DNA of 50,000 nucleotides from JBDIBB01 sp039812685 (GCA_039812685.1 JBDIBB010000016.1:1-50000); one strand, 5' to 3'. Shown: positions 16,262 through 24,619, counted from the stretch's first letter. A program made the numbers and translations. Notes: generated by a model not told the origin, from the sequence alone.

Positions 16262-17185
16262 TCAACGTTCGGGCCGTGCGGGCACCGCCAGGTAGCTGCG
16301 CCGGGCCCGCGCGGTCAATCCCGCCTTCGTCCTCACCTCGAGCTTGTGCACCTTGCCGTCGAGCGCCGCCGGCGTGAAGCCGATGACGTACTGTGAGCGC
16401 AGTTCCTGCGCCACGCGCGTGAAGGTCTCGCCGAGCGCGTCGGTGGTCTTCAGGACGAAGAAGCCGCCGCCGGTCTCTTCGGCCAGCTTCCGCAGGCCGC
16501 GATCGGGAGACGTCCGGTGGCGCACGCCGCCCACCGTCATCGTCGTCTCGATGCCGATGGCGTAGATCATCACCTCGTCACGGCGCGCCTTGTCGATCAC
16601 GTGGCCGAGGCCCACCTTGCTGGCCGTGTCGTCGCCGTCGGTGAACACCAGCACCACCTTGCGCCCCTCCACCGCGGCCAACTGGTCGATGCCCTGATCC
16701 ACCGCGTCGTAGAGGCGCGTGGGGTTGCCGAACATCAGGTCGTTGAGCGCGCCCACCAGCACGTCGCGATCGCGGGTCATCTCCGACGCGAACTGGATCT
16801 TGTCGTTGAAGGCGCCCACCATGCCCTGGTCCTCGGGCGTGAGGCGGATCAGGAACTGCTCGGCCCCCTTCTTCACCTCGTCCAGGTTCAGCGTCATGCT
16901 GAGGCTGGTATCGAGCATGACCACCGCGGAAAACGGACGCGGGTTGTTGTCGAAGAGGGTGATCGCCTGCGGCACGCCGTTGTCGAGGACGGTGAAGTCG
17001 TCCTGCTGGAGGTCGGGGACCAGCCGGCGGGCACCGTCGGTGACCGTCACGAAGAGGGGCACCAGCTGGGTGGTCGAGCGGAACAGCGGCTGGGCCGGTG
17101 AGGAGCCGGGTTGCGAGCACGTCAGCGCGGCCGCTGCCGCGGCCATGAGCCATCGTGAGGAGCGCACCTGACGATTGTAGGTCAC
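16262..17185 (-). CDS. VWFA domain protein, acidobacterial type
   Basis: The 307-residue protein has an N-terminal signal-like hydrophobic run (residues 13-21), a beta-rich segment TTQLVPLFVTVTDGARRLV typical of the acidobacterial VWFA-related family (TIGR03436-like), and a von Willebrand A domain. The metal site DTSLS begins the domain and TDGDD supplies the later Thr/Asp ligands. Such proteins are thought to bind surface partners, but no specific role is known. The frame opens at GTG 17185; GTG 17167 or ATG 17146 are alternatives, since GAGGAG overlaps the first GTG too closely to serve it. It stands alone on the minus strand. Confidence 0.88.
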   Translation of the reverse strand: MTYNRQVRSSRWLMAAAAAALTCSQPGSSPAQPLFRSTTQLVPLFVTVTDGARRLVPDLQQDDFTVLDNGVPQAITLFDNNPRPFSAVVMLDTSLSMTLNLDEVKKGAEQFLIRLTPEDQGMVGAFNDKIQFASEMTRDRDVLVGALNDLMFGNPTRLYDAVDQGIDQLAAVEGRKVVLVFTDGDDTASKVGLGHVIDKARRDEVMIYAIGIETTMTVGGVRHRTSPDRGLRKLAEETGGGFFVLKTTDALGETFTRVAQELRSQYVIGFTPAALDGKVHKLEVRTKAGLTARARRSYLAVPARPER

Positions 17186-17218
17186 TCCTCGCGCCTGGCC
17201 GCGGGCCCCACGCCTGCG

Positions 17219-18382
17219 TCAGTACATCAGGAACGTCCTCCGCACCGGCTCGAACGCCTCGACCGCCGGCATCCAGGACGCGGCCATGGCCCGCGGATCC
17301 TCGTGCGCTTCCACCTGCCGCCGCAGGGCGGGTGAGCCCGCGAGGATGTCGATCGGCATCTTCTCGTGCTCGTACTCGTAGGGCGGCGGGCGCCAGGCGA
17401 AGGCTGCCGGCGACTCCGCATGGAACTCGCGCAGCATCGCCGCGGCGGTGAGCACGGGCGCGAAGGCGTCGCGATCCAGCACGTGGATCTGCACGCCGCC
17501 GCACGAGGCGCGGGCGTGCTTCTGGAAGGTGGGCTCGAAGCGCACCGGACGGAATCGGACACCGGGGAGCGCGTGCGCCTCGAGCCGGCCGGCCAGCGCG
17601 CGCTCGTCGGCCCACGGGGCGCCGACCAGTTCGAAGGGGCGCGTCGTGCCGCGCCCCTCCGAGAGCAGCGTCCCCTCGAAGAGCACCGCGCCCGGGTAGA
17701 CGATGGCCGTGTCGAGCGTGGGCATGTTGGGCGAGGGGATGACCCAGGGGAGGCCGGTGCGATCGAACCAGTCGTCGCGCGACCAGCCCCCCATCGGCAC
17801 CACCTCGAGCGCGGCGCCGATCCCGAAGTGATCGTTGAAGAGCCGGGCCAGTTCCCCGATGGTCAGCCCGTGGCGCAGCGGGATCGGGAACAGTCCGACG
17901 AACGACTCGTAGCCCGGCTCGAGCATCGGACCCTCGACGGCGCGGCCGCCGATCGGATTCGGCCGATCGCAGACGATCACCGGCACGCCATGGCGCGCGG
18001 CGGCGCGCAGGCAGTTCGCCATCGTGTAGACGAACGTATAGACGCGCGTGCCCACGTCCTGCAGATCGATCACCAGCAGATCGAGATCGCCGAGCATCGC
18101 GGCCGTCGGCTCGCGCACCTCGCTGTAGAGCGAGTAGACCGGGATCCGCCGCGACGCGTCCTCGCCGTGCGGCGTTTCGATCATGTTGTCCTGCAGATCG
18201 GAATGGAAGCCGTGCTGCGGCCCGAAGAGGGCGGTGAGCCGGAGGTCGCGGCGGGCGGCCAGCCGATCGGCCGCATGGCGCAGGTGGCCGTCCACCGAGG
18301 CGGGGTTGCAGACCAGGCCGACGCGCTGGCCCCGCCAGCGATCGGAAGCGAGCAGGCGATCGAGTCCGAGTTCGACAGGCAT
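17219..18382 (-). CDS. namZ: DUF1343 protein, NamZ-type exo-N-acetylmuramidase (GH171)
   Basis: This 387-residue protein is a full-length DUF1343 member. The family includes Bacillus subtilis NamZ (YbbC), which removes N-acetylmuramic acid from the non-reducing ends of peptidoglycan chains, so a role in cell-wall recycling is likely. Family blocks visible are GLVCNPASVDG, LFGPQHGFHSDLQDNM, LLVIDLQDVGTRVYTFVYTM, CDRPNPIGG and SPNMPTLDTAIVYPGAVLFEGT. No signal peptide is seen, although NamZ acts on exported or imported fragments, so the site of action is unclear here. No nagZ, murQ or other recycling gene lies nearby. The symbol is transferred by family membership. Confidence 0.88.
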   Translation of the reverse strand: MPVELGLDRLLASDRWRGQRVGLVCNPASVDGHLRHAADRLAARRDLRLTALFGPQHGFHSDLQDNMIETPHGEDASRRIPVYSLYSEVREPTAAMLGDLDLLVIDLQDVGTRVYTFVYTMANCLRAAARHGVPVIVCDRPNPIGGRAVEGPMLEPGYESFVGLFPIPLRHGLTIGELARLFNDHFGIGAALEVVPMGGWSRDDWFDRTGLPWVIPSPNMPTLDTAIVYPGAVLFEGTLLSEGRGTTRPFELVGAPWADERALAGRLEAHALPGVRFRPVRFEPTFQKHARASCGGVQIHVLDRDAFAPVLTAAAMLREFHAESPAAFAWRPPPYEYEHEKMPIDILAGSPALRRQVEAHEDPRAMAASWMPAVEAFEPVRRTFLMY

Positions 18383-18431
18383 CGGCCCGAGTCTACCGCG
18401 TCACGCGGTGCGGGGCACCCGCGGGAAGACA

Positions 18432-18455
18432 CGGCGGCCCGACGCGTGGCCGCCG
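18432..18455 (-). terminator. hairpin after the PEP-CTERM gene
   Basis: CGGCGGCC (18432-18439) and GGCCGCCG (18448-18455) form a perfect 8-bp stem with an 8-nt loop, 19 nt past the PEP-CTERM stop on its strand. No T-tract follows. It separates that gene from the NamZ-type gene. Confidence 0.5.
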
Positions 18456-18474
18456 CCCGGCGGGAGGACGCAGG

Positions 18475-19017
18475 CTACAGGCGGCGCGCGATGCGGCGAC
18501 CGAGGCCCACCAGGCCCGCGCCAAGCAGCAGCCACGTGGCTGGCTCGGGCACCGCCACCCGCATCTGCTCCATCCCGGCGGCGAAGGTGAGCGTCTTCGG
18601 CCCGCTGGCCACCACGTCGGGCACGTCGAGGGTGACCAGGCCCGTCAGCGTGCCGAGGTTGTCGAGACCGGCGCGGCGGAGCAGGGAAAGGTTCAGGTCG
18701 TCCCAGAATTCGGTCTGGATCGACAACGTGTTGAGCGCCAGGCGGGTGAAGTGCAGGGTACTGCCCGGGTAGAGGCTGAGCACGCGGCCGAAGACGTCGG
18801 TGCAGCACTGGTCGAGGTCCGAGTAGCGCGCCGAGCCGACACCCTCGACCGACAGCGTGTAGAAGGAGCCGGCCTTCGTCAGGCTGAAGGTACGCGCCTC
18901 GTTGTCGGTCCAGCCGTAGGGATCGACGGAGGGCGGCCCGATTTCGATGGGGTCGGCCCAGGCAGGGACAGCGGCACAGGCGAGCACGGAGGCGAGGACG
19001 AGTGCGGTCAGACGCAT
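18475..19017 (-). CDS. PEP-CTERM sorted secreted protein
   Basis: The 180-residue precursor has a signal peptide (MRLTALVLASVLACAAVPAWA) and a C-terminal PEP-CTERM signal: VPEP at residue 156, a hydrophobic stretch, then a basic end RRIARRL. Such proteins are cleaved and anchored or released by an exosortase, usually in exopolysaccharide-producing bacteria. The mature part is beta-rich with a Cys-Cys pair and has no catalytic motif I recognise. ATG 19017 is preceded by GGGGAG with 5-nt spacing. The leader RNA can fold in two competing ways around that site. No exosortase gene is in the window. Confidence 0.85.
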   Translation of the reverse strand: MRLTALVLASVLACAAVPAWADPIEIGPPSVDPYGWTDNEARTFSLTKAGSFYTLSVEGVGSARYSDLDQCCTDVFGRVLSLYPGSTLHFTRLALNTLSIQTEFWDDLNLSLLRRAGLDNLGTLTGLVTLDVPDVVASGPKTLTFAAGMEQMRVAVPEPATWLLLGAGLVGLGRRIARRL

Positions 19018-19022
19018 GACAA

Positions 19023-19078
19023 CTCCCCAGCCGTTCGGGCTGGACGGGACAGGCCGGTTCGGCGATGGCTGGGGAGCC
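19023..19078 (-). promoter_or_regulatory. switch-like leader of the PEP-CTERM gene
   Basis: Read leftward, the RNA contains CUCCCCAGCC (19076-19067), CCAGCC (19043-19038) and GGCUGGGGAG (19032-19023), the last holding the ribosome site. The first and third segments are exact 10-nt complements, and pairing them buries the whole GGGGAG. Alternatively the second and third pair as CCAGCC/GGCUGG around a 5-nt loop, leaving GGAG free, while the first can fold on itself as GGCU-CCCC-AGCC (19078-19067). Two exclusive states, one closed and one open, suggest translational control. No known riboswitch class is recognised. Confidence 0.5.
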
Positions 19079-19453
19079 GATGTGGCCGAGGGCGTCCTGT
19101 GGCGCCCGCCTACACTACTACAAGACCCGTACCCGCGTCTCGACACGCCCGAACCGACGAAAGTCCGGTTGTGTGGGCCGCTTGGCCTGGACTTCGAAGA
19201 CAATAGTCTCCGTCCGCGAGAACTATCTTGTCGTGCCGGCTTCTGGTTGAGAGACAACGCATACCCGCGGAATCGGCATCCTTCGAGCGGAACTCGAATC
19301 GCGTGCTCAGCCGTCGGACGGCGTCTCGCGTCTTGACACTTGCCAGCAGCGTCACGGGGCCATAGAGTCATGCCATCGCGACGTCCCAGTCGCCGGCTGA
19401 GGCTGCGGCACCAGTCGCCCGGCCCGACACGGTTCCGCGTGGCCGATCTGCCC
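19079..19453. other. non-coding gap between the PEP-CTERM gene and glgP
   Basis: The gap is less GC-rich than its surroundings. It holds an imperfect inverted repeat, GACAATAGT (19199-19207) against ACTATcTTGTC (19222-19232) with one bulged base, and the 8-bp palindrome CTTCGAAG (19192-19199). TTGACA at 19333-19338 could be a -35 box for glgP, but no -10 box lies 16-18 bp downstream. An in-frame ATG at 19370 is an alternative glgP start. No small ORF with a good ribosome site is seen. Confidence 0.5.
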
Positions 19454-21928
19454 ATGGCTTTCGATCTCGCTCCGCTCCCGCCACTCGACGCGCGCCGCTA
19501 CGCTGAGGAAACGGCTCATCTGCTGCGCTACATGCTCGGCCTGAACATCGCCGAGTGCACGGCCTACGATCTGTTCCGGGTGCTGGCCATCCCGCTCCGC
19601 CAGCGTCTGGTGGACGGGCTCACCCAGACCGAACTCCGGTACCGGGCCCGGCGCGTGCGCCGCGTCTACTACCTGTCGGCGGAGTTCCTCATCGGCCGGT
19701 CGCTGGGCGACACGCTGTTGAACCTCGGCCTCTGGCCGCAGGCCCGCGAAGCGGCGTCGCTGCTCGGCCTCGACTTCGACGCCGTGCTGGAAGGCGAGCC
19801 CGACGCGGCGCTCGGCAACGGCGGCCTCGGGCGGCTGGCGGCGTGCTACCTCGAGTCGATGGCCTCGCTCGGGCTGCCGGGCTTCGGCTACGGCATCAAC
19901 TACGAGTTCGGTCTCTTCCGCCAGGAGATTCACGACGGCGCCCAGGTCGAGCTGCCGGATCTGTGGAACGCCAAGCGCAACCCGTGGGCGATCGAGCGGC
20001 TCAACGAGGCGATCTTCGTTCCCCTGTACGGCCGCATCGAGGACTTCCACGACCGCTCGGGCGTCTACAACCCGATGTGGCTCGACTGGAAGGTGATCGT
20101 CGGCGTGCCGCACGACGTGCCGGTGGTGGGCCACCACGGCCGCACCGTGAACTGGCTGCGCCTGTTCTCGGCCCGCGGATCCAGCGAGTTCGACGTGCAG
20201 ATCTTCAACTCGGGCGACTACATCCGCGCCGTCGAGCAGAAGATCTCGTCGGAGACGATCTCGAAGGTGCTCTACCCCTCGGACGTCGTCGCGCAGGGCA
20301 AGGAGCTGCGCCTCATCCAGGAGTACTTCCTCGTCGCCTGCGCCATGCGCGACATCGTCGCGCGCGCGCGGCAGACGCACGGTGGCGTGCGCGCGCTGCC
20401 GGAGGCCGCGGCGATCCAGATGAACGACACGCACCCGGCGCTGGCCGTGGCCGAGCTGATGCGGCTGCTGGTCGACGAGGAGGGCCTCGAGTGGGACGAG
20501 GCGTGGGCCATCACCACCAGGGTCTGCGCCTTCACCAACCACACGCTGCTGCCCGAGGCGCTGGAGAAGTGGTCGGTCTCGCTGTTCGAGCGCGTGCTGC
20601 CGCGGCACCTCCAGCTGATCTACGAGATCAACCACCGCTTCCTCGCTCAGGTGCGTGCGCGATATCCGGACGACGACCGGCGGTCTGCCCGCATGTCGCT
20701 CATCGAGGAGGGCCCCGAGCGGCACGTGCGCATGGCGCACCTGGCGATTGTCGGCAGCCATTCGGTGAACGGCGTCGCCCGCATTCACTCGCAGCTCATC
20801 CGCACGTCGCTGGTGCCCGACTTCGCCGAGATGTTCCCGGAGCGGTTCGGCAACGTCACCAACGGCGTGACGCCGCGGCGCTGGCTGCTGCACGCCAACC
20901 CCGGCCTGCGCGAGCTCGTCACGTCGCGCATCGGCGAGGCGTGGACCGCCGACCTGTCGCGGCTGCGCGAGTTCGAGCGCTTCGCCGACGACCCGCAGAC
21001 GCAGGAGGACCTGCGCGCCGTGAAGCTGGCCAACAAGCGCCAGCTCGCGCGGATCATCAAGCGCCACCTGCGCGTCGAGGTCGACCCCGCGTCGCTGTTC
21101 GACGTGCACGTGAAGCGGATGCACGAGTACAAGCGGCAACTGCTCAACGCGATGCACGTCGCGCACCTCTACCTGCGCGCGGTCGAGGACCACGTGCTGC
21201 CCGAGACGCCGCGCACGGTGATCTTCGCCGGCAAGGCCGCGCCCGGCTACGTGATGGCGAAGCTGATCATCCGCTTCATCCACCGCCTGGCCGCGGCCGT
21301 CAACGCCGAACGCCGGCTCGACGGCCTCCTGAAGGTGGTGTTCCTGCCCGATTATCGCGTCTCGCTCGCCGAGCGCATCATCCCGGCGGCCGACCTCAGC
21401 CAGCAGATCTCGACGGCCGGCACCGAGGCGTCGGGCACCGGGAACATGAAGCTCTCCATGAACGGCGCGCTGACCATCGGGACGCTCGACGGTGCCAACA
21501 TCGAGATCGCCGAGGAGGTGGGCGACGAGCAGATGTACATCTTCGGCCTCACGGTGCCGGAGGTGGAGGATCTCACGCGGCGCGGCTACGATCCATGGAC
21601 CTGGTACCATCGCTCCCCGCCGATCCAGCGCATCCTCGAGGCGATGGGCGACTCGCGATTCAGCCCGCGCCAGCCCGGGCTCTTCCGGCCGCTGCGCGAC
21701 TCGCTGCTCCACGGCGGCGATCGGTACATGCACCTTGCCGACTTCGAGTCGTACGTGGCGACGCACCGCCGCGTGGCCGCCGACTTCCAGCGGCGCGACG
21801 ACTGGGCGCGGCGCAGCATCCTCACCATCGCGCGCATGGGCCGGTTCTCGAGCGACCGCGCCGTGATGGAATACGCGCGCGACATCTGGCACGTGGAGCC
21901 GGTGGCGACCATCACCGATCTGACGTGA
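19454..21928 (+). CDS. glgP: glycogen/starch phosphorylase
   Basis: GlgP releases glucose 1-phosphate from alpha-1,4-glucans with phosphate. At 824 residues it is normal length. The N-terminal part has YYLSAEFLIGRSLGDTLLNLG and ALGNGGLGRLAACYLES; the PLP-lysine region is EASGTGNMKLSMNGALT followed by TLDGANIEI. Phosphorylase blocks NPMWLDWKV and MNDTHPALAVAELMRLL are also intact. The ATG at 19454 fits homologues; the frame continues upstream to ATG 19370, which would add a basic extension. No Shine-Dalgarno site decides between them. The stop overlaps the next gene's GTG by 4 nt although the next gene is a tRNA/rRNA-modification enzyme, so pairing is probably not functional. Confidence 0.96.
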   Translation: MAFDLAPLPPLDARRYAEETAHLLRYMLGLNIAECTAYDLFRVLAIPLRQRLVDGLTQTELRYRARRVRRVYYLSAEFLIGRSLGDTLLNLGLWPQAREAASLLGLDFDAVLEGEPDAALGNGGLGRLAACYLESMASLGLPGFGYGINYEFGLFRQEIHDGAQVELPDLWNAKRNPWAIERLNEAIFVPLYGRIEDFHDRSGVYNPMWLDWKVIVGVPHDVPVVGHHGRTVNWLRLFSARGSSEFDVQIFNSGDYIRAVEQKISSETISKVLYPSDVVAQGKELRLIQEYFLVACAMRDIVARARQTHGGVRALPEAAAIQMNDTHPALAVAELMRLLVDEEGLEWDEAWAITTRVCAFTNHTLLPEALEKWSVSLFERVLPRHLQLIYEINHRFLAQVRARYPDDDRRSARMSLIEEGPERHVRMAHLAIVGSHSVNGVARIHSQLIRTSLVPDFAEMFPERFGNVTNGVTPRRWLLHANPGLRELVTSRIGEAWTADLSRLREFERFADDPQTQEDLRAVKLANKRQLARIIKRHLRVEVDPASLFDVHVKRMHEYKRQLLNAMHVAHLYLRAVEDHVLPETPRTVIFAGKAAPGYVMAKLIIRFIHRLAAAVNAERRLDGLLKVVFLPDYRVSLAERIIPAADLSQQISTAGTEASGTGNMKLSMNGALTIGTLDGANIEIAEEVGDEQMYIFGLTVPEVEDLTRRGYDPWTWYHRSPPIQRILEAMGDSRFSPRQPGLFRPLRDSLLHGGDRYMHLADFESYVATHRRVAADFQRRDDWARRSILTIARMGRFSSDRAVMEYARDIWHVEPVATITDLT

Positions 21929-22968
21929 GCCACACGCCGACGACGGCCGGATCGAGCCTCACGCGACGCGTCGTGGTGGCCGATCGGGGCGACGCCGGCG
22001 TGCGCCTCGACCGCGTGCTGCTGCGCCGGCTGGCCGACGTCCCCGGCCTCTCGCGCACGCGCGCCCAGCGCTGGATCGAGGCGGGACAGGTGCGCGTGGC
22101 AGGCCGCGGCGTGACGCGCGTGGCGGCGCCGGTGGCCGCCGGCGACGAGATCGCCGTGATCTTCCCGGCGCCGCCGCCGCGCCGCCGGCCACAGCCCGAG
22201 CCGGGCGTCCTCGACGTGATCCACCAGGACGAGCGGCTGCTGGCGATCGACAAGCCGGCCGGCCAGGTGGTGCACCCGGCCCACCGGCACGCGACCGGGA
22301 CGCTGCTGAACGTGCTCCTCCACCACGCGCGGACGGATGGCTGGCTCCCGCGCCTGTTGCACAGGCTCGACCGGCACACCTCTGGTGTCCTGCTGGTCAC
22401 GCGCAACGTCGAGGCGCACCGCGCGCTGGCGCGCGCGTGGTCCACGCCGGCCGTGCGGAAGCACTACCTGGCCATCTGCCTCGGCCGGCCGCCACGTGTG
22501 AGGGGCGACATCCGGCTGCCGCTGGCGCGCGACCCGATCGACGGCCGCCGCGTGATCGTGGCGCCCGCCGGCGGCCGCGAGGCCGTCACGCGATACGAGG
22601 TGATGGCCCGCTCGCGTCCTCCGCACGCCGGACTCTCGCTCGTGCGCTGCGAACTGCTGACGGGCCGCACGCACCAGATCCGCGTCCACCTGGCCGAAGT
22701 GGGCTGTCCGGTCGCGGGCGATGGCGTGTACGGCGCACGCCGGCGCGCGCCGGACCTCAATCCCCGCCTCGGGACGCTCGTGGCCGCGCTGCGGCGTCAC
22801 GCGCTGCACGCGTGGCGCGTTGCCCTGCGGCTGCCGGGCGAGCCGTCACTGGACATCGTCGCGCCGCTGCCTGCCGACCTGCGCGAGTTGCTCGCAGGCG
22901 CCGGCATCGATCCGGGGGTGGTGGAGGCGGCGGCCGCACGGCTCTCCCACGAGGGGATGGTCAGGTGA
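21925..22968 (+). CDS. RluA/RluD-family pseudouridine synthase
   Basis: The 347-residue protein isomerises uridine in rRNA or tRNA. It has an N-terminal S4 RNA-binding domain (VRLDRVLLRRL to about residue 80) and a catalytic domain with LLAIDKPAGQVVHPA and HRLDRHTSG at residues 146-154, where Asp149 is the nucleophile. RTHQIRVHLAEVGCPVAGDGVYG is the conserved C-terminal block. The layout is that of RluC/RluD, but the exact target cannot be assigned. The GTG start overlaps the glgP stop (GTGA). Its own stop overlaps the GTG of a small downstream ORF in the same way. Confidence 0.93.
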   Translation: MSHTPTTAGSSLTRRVVVADRGDAGVRLDRVLLRRLADVPGLSRTRAQRWIEAGQVRVAGRGVTRVAAPVAAGDEIAVIFPAPPPRRRPQPEPGVLDVIHQDERLLAIDKPAGQVVHPAHRHATGTLLNVLLHHARTDGWLPRLLHRLDRHTSGVLLVTRNVEAHRALARAWSTPAVRKHYLAICLGRPPRVRGDIRLPLARDPIDGRRVIVAPAGGREAVTRYEVMARSRPPHAGLSLVRCELLTGRTHQIRVHLAEVGCPVAGDGVYGARRRAPDLNPRLGTLVAALRRHALHAWRVALRLPGEPSLDIVAPLPADLRELLAGAGIDPGVVEAAAARLSHEGMVR

Positions 22969-23165
22969 CTCGACTTGCGAGGCTGAAGGCCGCGGCCCGG
23001 ACGGCGCTCATCCTGCTGGGCGCCGTCAGCGCCGGTGCGCAGTCCACGGCGGCGCGGGGGCCGGTTCCCAGCCTGCCCGGCTGGCGGACCGTGGCGCCGG
23101 GGGTGAATCTCCAGGGGGTGTGGTCTCCAGGGGGTTGCCCCGGCGCGCGCCAGGGCGTAGCGTAG
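22965..23165 (+). CDS. 66-residue ORF, possibly a truncated secreted protein
   Basis: GTG 22965 overlaps the pseudouridine synthase stop (GTGA). The product begins with a basic stretch and a hydrophobic run (ALILLGAVSAGAQS) like a signal peptide, then LPGWRTVAPGVNLQGVWSPGG and a stop at 23165. WRTVAPGVNL resembles the first lines of larger secreted domains such as phosphodiester glycosidases, so this may be the surviving 5' end of a disrupted gene, or a small secreted protein. No continuation was found in the other frames before the next gene at 23171. The function is unknown. Confidence 0.45.
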   Translation: MTRLARLKAAARTALILLGAVSAGAQSTAARGPVPSLPGWRTVAPGVNLQGVWSPGGCPGARQGVA

Positions 23166-23170
23166 GCGCC

Positions 23171-23932
23171 ATGCGCGCGCTCGTGACCCTGCTCACCGAC
23201 TTCGGCACCTGCGATGGCTACGTGGCGCAGATCAAGGGCGCCATCCTGTCGCACGCGCCCGATGCGTCGATCATCGACGTCTCTCATGACATCGTGCCCC
23301 AGGACGTGACGCACGCCCGCTTCGTGCTGGGCCGCTACTGGCGGCGTTTCCCCCCCGGGACCGTCCACCTCGTCGTGGTGGATCCGGGCGTGGGGACCGC
23401 GCGCGCGGCGCTGGCCGTCGAGGCCGATCACCGTGTTCTGCTGGGGCCGGACAACGGCGTGCTGTCGGCGGCGCTGGGCGTGGACGGGGCGCGCGCCGTG
23501 GCGCTGGCGGTGCCGCGCGGCGCGTCCCCCACGTTCCATGGCCGCGACGTGTTCGCGCCGGCCGTCGCCGCCATCACGATGGGCACCCCCATCACCCAGC
23601 TCGGCGTCCCGGTGGACGCGCCGCTGTGTCTGCGCTGGCCCGAGCCGGTGTCCGACGAACGGGGACGCCTCACCGGCGAAGTGATCGTGATCGATCGGTT
23701 CGGCAACGCCATCACCAACCTGCCCGGGCCGTCACGGCCGGCCCGCGTGTCGCTGGATGCCACCGAGCTACCGGTGTGCCGCGTCTATGCCGACGTGGAG
23801 CCCGGACAGCCCCTGGCGCTCACCGGGTCGAGCGGCTGCGTGGAGATTGCCGTGCGCGAGGGCAGCGCGGCGCGGCGCTTCGGCCTGCGGCGCGGGACGC
23901 GCGTGGTGCTGATTCCCCAGGCCACCGCCTGA
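23171..23932 (+). CDS. SAM hydrolase (DUF62, S-adenosyl-L-methionine hydroxide adenosyltransferase)
   Basis: DUF62 enzymes split S-adenosylmethionine into adenosine and methionine with hydroxide, and are related to the fluorinase and chlorinase. The 253 residues open with ALVTLLTDFGTCDGYVAQIKG, followed by VHLVVVDPGVGTARAALAVEA, LLGPDNGVLS and FHGRDVFAPAVAAI, which carry the conserved Asp, His and Arg residues of the family. VIVIDRFGNAITNL marks the C-terminal domain. ATG 23171 lies 6 nt after the preceding small ORF. The biological purpose of these hydrolases is not settled. Nothing in the sequence suggests halogenase activity. Confidence 0.92.
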   Translation: MRALVTLLTDFGTCDGYVAQIKGAILSHAPDASIIDVSHDIVPQDVTHARFVLGRYWRRFPPGTVHLVVVDPGVGTARAALAVEADHRVLLGPDNGVLSAALGVDGARAVALAVPRGASPTFHGRDVFAPAVAAITMGTPITQLGVPVDAPLCLRWPEPVSDERGRLTGEVIVIDRFGNAITNLPGPSRPARVSLDATELPVCRVYADVEPGQPLALTGSSGCVEIAVREGSAARRFGLRRGTRVVLIPQATA

Positions 23933-24067
23933 GCGGGCGGCCGTATCCCGCCGGCGCCTCGCGGGCCGCCAGCGGGGCACGCGGGGTGCCTCCGGCTCCC
24001 TGTTCCCGCTGCGCAAGGGGTAAGATGGAAGGTGCCGAAACCCCTTATTCCAGTGGAGACCCTGTTC

Positions 24068-24550
24068 ATGTCCATCAAGGTTGGCGACACCCTGCCCGAA
24101 GGCGCTTTCACCCGCATGACGGCCAACGGCCCCGCGCCCATCACGACCGGCGAGGTGTTCGCCGGCAAGAAGGTGGTGCTCTTCGCCGTGCCCGGCGCGT
24201 TCACCCCGACCTGCTCGAAGCAGCACCTGCCCGGCTACCTGAAAGAGCACGACGCGATCAAGGCCAAGGGCGTCGACGAGATTGCCTGCCTGGCCGTCAA
24301 CGACGTGTTCGTGATGGACGAGTGGGCGAAGGCCAATGGCGTGGGCGACCGGATCCTGATGCTGGCCGACGGCAACGGCACCTACACCAAGGCGCTCGGC
24401 CTGGAGTTCGACCTGAGCAAGCTGGGTCTGGGCATCCGCTCGCGCCGCTTCTCGATGATCGTCGACAACGGCGTGGTGAAGGAACTGAACGTGGAGCCCG
24501 ATGCGGGCGTCAGCGTGTCGGGCGCCGGCGCCACCGTCTGCCAGTTGTAG
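24068..24550 (+). CDS. Prx5-type peroxiredoxin
   Basis: This 160-residue thioredoxin-fold peroxidase reduces hydrogen peroxide and organic peroxides. The active-site block VPGAFTPTCS has the peroxidatic Cys49, and PGAFTPTCSKQHLPGY is diagnostic of the Prx5 group. Further Cys residues lie mid-protein (EIACLAV) and at Cys158 near the C-terminus (ATVCQL), either of which could resolve the sulfenate. ATG 24068 follows GGAG by 9 nt; the frame is open slightly upstream but the family starts here. It is monocistronic, with a strong hairpin between it and the convergent small gene. Confidence 0.94.
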   Translation: MSIKVGDTLPEGAFTRMTANGPAPITTGEVFAGKKVVLFAVPGAFTPTCSKQHLPGYLKEHDAIKAKGVDEIACLAVNDVFVMDEWAKANGVGDRILMLADGNGTYTKALGLEFDLSKLGLGIRSRRFSMIVDNGVVKELNVEPDAGVSVSGAGATVCQL

Positions 24551-24573
24551 TCCCCGAACGGGGCGGCGGGATG

Positions 24574-24599
24574 CTGGCGCGGCGCACGGGCCGCGCCAG
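24574..24599. terminator. bidirectional hairpin between convergent genes
   Basis: CTGGCGCGGC (24574-24583) and GCCGCGCCAG (24590-24599) form a perfect 10-bp stem with a 6-nt loop, midway between the peroxiredoxin stop and the stop of the leftward gene at 24620. CCCC-GAAC-GGGG (24552-24563) makes a second small hairpin just after the peroxiredoxin stop. Neither has a T-tract. Confidence 0.6.
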
Positions 24600-24619
24600 T
24601 CGCGGCGCGGGCGAGAGGT

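Noticed and set aside
19333..19338. TTGACA as a complete promoter for glgP
   Set aside because: The nearest A/T-containing -10 candidate is more than 20 bp away, so only a possible -35 box remains.
19352..21892. 846-codon open frame antisense to glgP
   Set aside because: It mirrors an intact glycogen phosphorylase in a GC-rich genome, has His/Arg/Val-rich low-complexity composition and no motif. Such antisense frames accompany most long genes here.
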